Of a stretch of 34,442 nucleotides of DNA, positions 32,464-34,442 are shown in pieces. The notes beneath the pieces were generated by a model. It did not search any database. It saw only the letters and a program-made list of their open reading frames with translations, and had not been told where the DNA came from. Where the stretch lies: positions 3,184-37,625 of the forward strand of contig JAUNND010000015.1 in assembly GCA_030531595.1 (NCBI GenBank), in the 5' to 3' direction. Both the position numbers and the translations under genes were made by a program. Position 1 is the stretch's first letter. Each line of letters begins with the position of its first letter. This DNA comes from Eubacteriales bacterium (lineage in GTDB: Bacteria > Bacillota > Clostridia > Oscillospirales > Oscillospiraceae).

Positions 32464-34442
32464 TTATCGGTTTGCCAAAAACTGCTTTATCGCAGCGGCG
32501 CCGGCATATTTTTCAAATCCGCCGTTACGGACAAGCACAAGAGTAGGAGCCTGCTTTACGCCGTAATGCACAGCCAGCTCCGCATTGTCCTCAGCCATGA
32601 TCTTCTCGTAGGGGAAGGCGGCCTTTTCCAGATAAGTGTAGACGATGCGGCAGTTGGGGCAGGTAGGAGCGGCAAAGAGGATGTTTCTGTCTTCACCGAC
32701 TTCCGCGGCGACCTCCTCGGACTTATCTGCGGCATTTTCCGCGGAGAGGGGTCCGTCATGGGTGAGCTTTGAGGTCTCAATGACGTATTCCTTGCGTGTC
32801 TCATACTCCTTGGTCTTACCGGCGTTCCAGTTCTGAACAGGACGGTAGTAGCCGGTGATGCGGCTGTATACTTCGGCGGGTTCTCCACATTCGGGGCAGA
32901 TGAACTGCTCACCGGTGAGATAACCGTGGTTTTTGCACACGGAATATGTCGGGGAGAGCGTATAATAGGGCAGCCTGTAATTTTCGGCGATCTTGCGAAC
33001 GAGGCTTGCGGCTGCCTCCCAGTTCGGCAGCTTCTCGCCGAGAAAGGCGTGGAAGACCGTACCGGAGGTGTAGCGGGTCTGCAGATCGTCCTGAATATCC
33101 AGAGCCTCAAAAATGTCATCGGTAAAGCCGACAGGCAGGTGAGAGGAGTTGGTGTAGTAGGGAGTACCGCCCGGCTCGGAAGCGGTGATGATGTCGGGGA
33201 AGTCGGCGGCGTCGTGCTTTGCAAGGCGGTAGGAGGTGGACTCGGCGGGAGTGGCCTCAAGGTTGTAGAGGTCACCGTACTGCTCCTGATAGTCGCTGAG
33301 TCTCTCGCGCATATGGTCAAGCACCTGCTTCGTAAAGTCCTGGCACTTTTTGGTCGTCATGTCGGCGCGGATCCATTTGGCGTTGAGTCCGGCTTCGTTC
33401 ATACCGACGAGACCGATGGTGGAGAAGTGGTTTTCAAAGGTGCCGAGATAGTGCTTCGTGTAGGGGTAGAGACCTTCATTCAGAAGCTTCGTAATGACGG
33501 TGCGCTTGACCTTGAGGGAACGGGCGGCAATGTCCATCAGCCTGTCCAGCCGCTTATAGAAATCCGCTTCATCCGCCGCGAGATACGCGATGCGGGGCAT
33601 ATTAATGGTGACAACACCGACAGAACCTGTGGACTCACCCGAGCCGAAGAAGCCGCCGGACTTCTTGCGCAGCTCTCTGAGGTCGAGTCTCAACCGGCAG
33701 CACATGGAGCGGACGTCTGAGGGCTCCATATCGGAATTGATGTAGTTGGAGAAGTAGGGAGTGCCGTATTTTGCGGTCATTTCGAACAGCAGTCTGTTGT
33801 TCTCGCTGGGAGACCAGTCAAAGTCACGGGTGATGGAGTAGGTGGGGATGGGATACTGGAAGCCGCGACCGTTGGCGTCGCCTTCGATCATGATGTTGAT
33901 GAATGCCTTGTTGACGATATCCATCTCGGCCTTGCAGTCACCGTAGGTGAAGTCCATCTCTTTGCCGCCGACGATCGCCGGCTGATCCTTAAGGTCTGCA
34001 GGGACGGTCCAGTCGAGGGTGATGTTGGAGAAGGGAGCCTGCGTACCCCAGCGGGAGGGAGTGTTCACACCGAAGATGAAGGACTGGATGCACTGCTTGA
34101 CTTCCTTATAAGAGAGGTTATCGACCTTTACGAAGGGGGCAAGATAGGTATCGAAGGATGAAAACGCCTGTGCGCCCGCCCATTCGTTCTGCATGATGCC
34201 GAGGAAGTTGACCATCTGGTTGCAGAGGGTGGACAGATGGCTGGCGGGGGAGGAGTTGATCTTGCCGGGAATACCGAGACCTTCCTTGATAAGCTGACGG
34301 AGACTCCAGCCCGCGCAGTAGCCGGTGAGCATACTCAGATCGTGCAGATGAAGATCACAGTTTCTGTGTGCGTCCGCGATCTCCTGATCGTAGACCTCGC
34401 TGAGCCAGTAGTTGGCGGTGATGGCGCCGGAGTTGGAGAGGA
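32464..34442 (-). CDS. nrdD: anaerobic ribonucleotide reductase NrdD with fused redoxin, 5' partial
   Basis: Class III ribonucleoside-triphosphate reductase, which makes dNTPs without oxygen by a glycyl radical. The frame runs off the right edge, so the N-terminus (ATP-cone and start) is missing. 658 residues are visible, beginning within ANYWLSEVYDQEIADAH and HLHDLS-MLTGYCAGWSL. The glycyl-radical site is RITGYYRPVQNW (Gly codon at 32851-32853). The zinc-binding group is CKNHGYL...CPECG just before it. After the normal end comes a 40-residue linker and a 73-residue thioredoxin/glutaredoxin-like domain (32464-32685) with CPNC (32650-32661) and the cis-Pro segment QAPTLVL. The activase NrdG is not in view. 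The redoxin could deliver electrons directly to the reductase. Confidence 0.94.
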   Translation of the reverse strand, partial: LSNSGAITANYWLSEVYDQEIADAHRNCDLHLHDLSMLTGYCAGWSLRQLIKEGLGIPGKINSSPASHLSTLCNQMVNFLGIMQNEWAGAQAFSSFDTYLAPFVKVDNLSYKEVKQCIQSFIFGVNTPSRWGTQAPFSNITLDWTVPADLKDQPAIVGGKEMDFTYGDCKAEMDIVNKAFINIMIEGDANGRGFQYPIPTYSITRDFDWSPSENNRLLFEMTAKYGTPYFSNYINSDMEPSDVRSMCCRLRLDLRELRKKSGGFFGSGESTGSVGVVTINMPRIAYLAADEADFYKRLDRLMDIAARSLKVKRTVITKLLNEGLYPYTKHYLGTFENHFSTIGLVGMNEAGLNAKWIRADMTTKKCQDFTKQVLDHMRERLSDYQEQYGDLYNLEATPAESTSYRLAKHDAADFPDIITASEPGGTPYYTNSSHLPVGFTDDIFEALDIQDDLQTRYTSGTVFHAFLGEKLPNWEAAASLVRKIAENYRLPYYTLSPTYSVCKNHGYLTGEQFICPECGEPAEVYSRITGYYRPVQNWNAGKTKEYETRKEYVIETSKLTHDGPLSAENAADKSEEVAAEVGEDRNILFAAPTCPNCRIVYTYLEKAAFPYEKIMAEDNAELAVHYGVKQAPTLVLVRNGGFEKYAGAAAIKQFLANR

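Noticed and set aside
1-34442. tRNA, rRNA or a known riboswitch
   Set aside because: I looked at the intergenic regions and found no cloverleaf-like or rRNA-like segment and no riboswitch I could recognise; a covariance-model scan would be decisive.

Overview
The window looks like chromosome from an anaerobic, spore-forming gut Clostridia, most likely Oscillospirales/Oscillospiraceae. The grounds are the sporulation genes (SpoIVB, a YlmC/YmxH-type protein), the strictly anaerobic ribonucleotide reductase NrdD, a rubredoxin/reverse-rubrerythrin peroxide defence, the Gram-positive AddAB nuclease, many SD-led TTG/GTG starts and BspA-like surface proteins. This is inferred from gene content only; there is no rRNA or tRNA here.

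Layout. 139-3174 (minus): hflX-yigZ-dgt housekeeping cluster. 3326-4405 (plus): secreted three-LysM protein. 4459-4619: small terminal-inverted-repeat element (MITE-like) with a 4-bp target duplication, inserted exactly at the stop codon of the sporulation gene at 4621-4902. 4943-7497 (minus): two tandem CNNM/HlyC-type membrane transporters sharing an ATGA overlap. 7639-7890: small XRE regulator, divergent from a pair of convergent BspA-like surface-protein genes (8032-9302 plus, 9155-12549 minus). Both surface genes are out of frame by exactly one dinucleotide unit, and they are joined tail to tail. 12780-13778: spoIVB. 13830-14561: lipoprotein. 14782-15938: oxidative-stress operon (PerR-like regulator with a promoter-overlapping 7-1-7 box, reverse rubrerythrin, very short rubredoxin). 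15939-16744: no intact gene; it holds two structured repeats, a tyrosine-recombinase relic and terminators. 16745-20665: FAD oxidoreductase, GT-C membrane glycosyltransferase and secreted protein, probably a cell-envelope operon. 20800-22812: EF-G paralogue with eroded GTPase motifs and strongly biased codon use. 22885-23718: membrane-anchored SGNH-like protein lacking most of its catalytic residues. 23765-25248: Ig-like secreted protein, PAP2 phosphatase and an unknown. 25307-25482: second copy of the structured repeat. 25536-32334: addB-addA. 32464-end (minus): nrdD, 5'-truncated by the window edge, with a thioredoxin/glutaredoxin-like domain fused to its C-terminus.

The items most worth a second look are the paired dinucleotide-tract frameshifts in the facing surface-protein genes, the NrdD-redoxin fusion, the terminator hairpin that contains the sporulation gene's ribosome binding site, and the MITE landing on that same gene's stop codon. 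I did not find a clearly unprecedented multi-gene system; the surface-protein locus is the best candidate for unusual biology.
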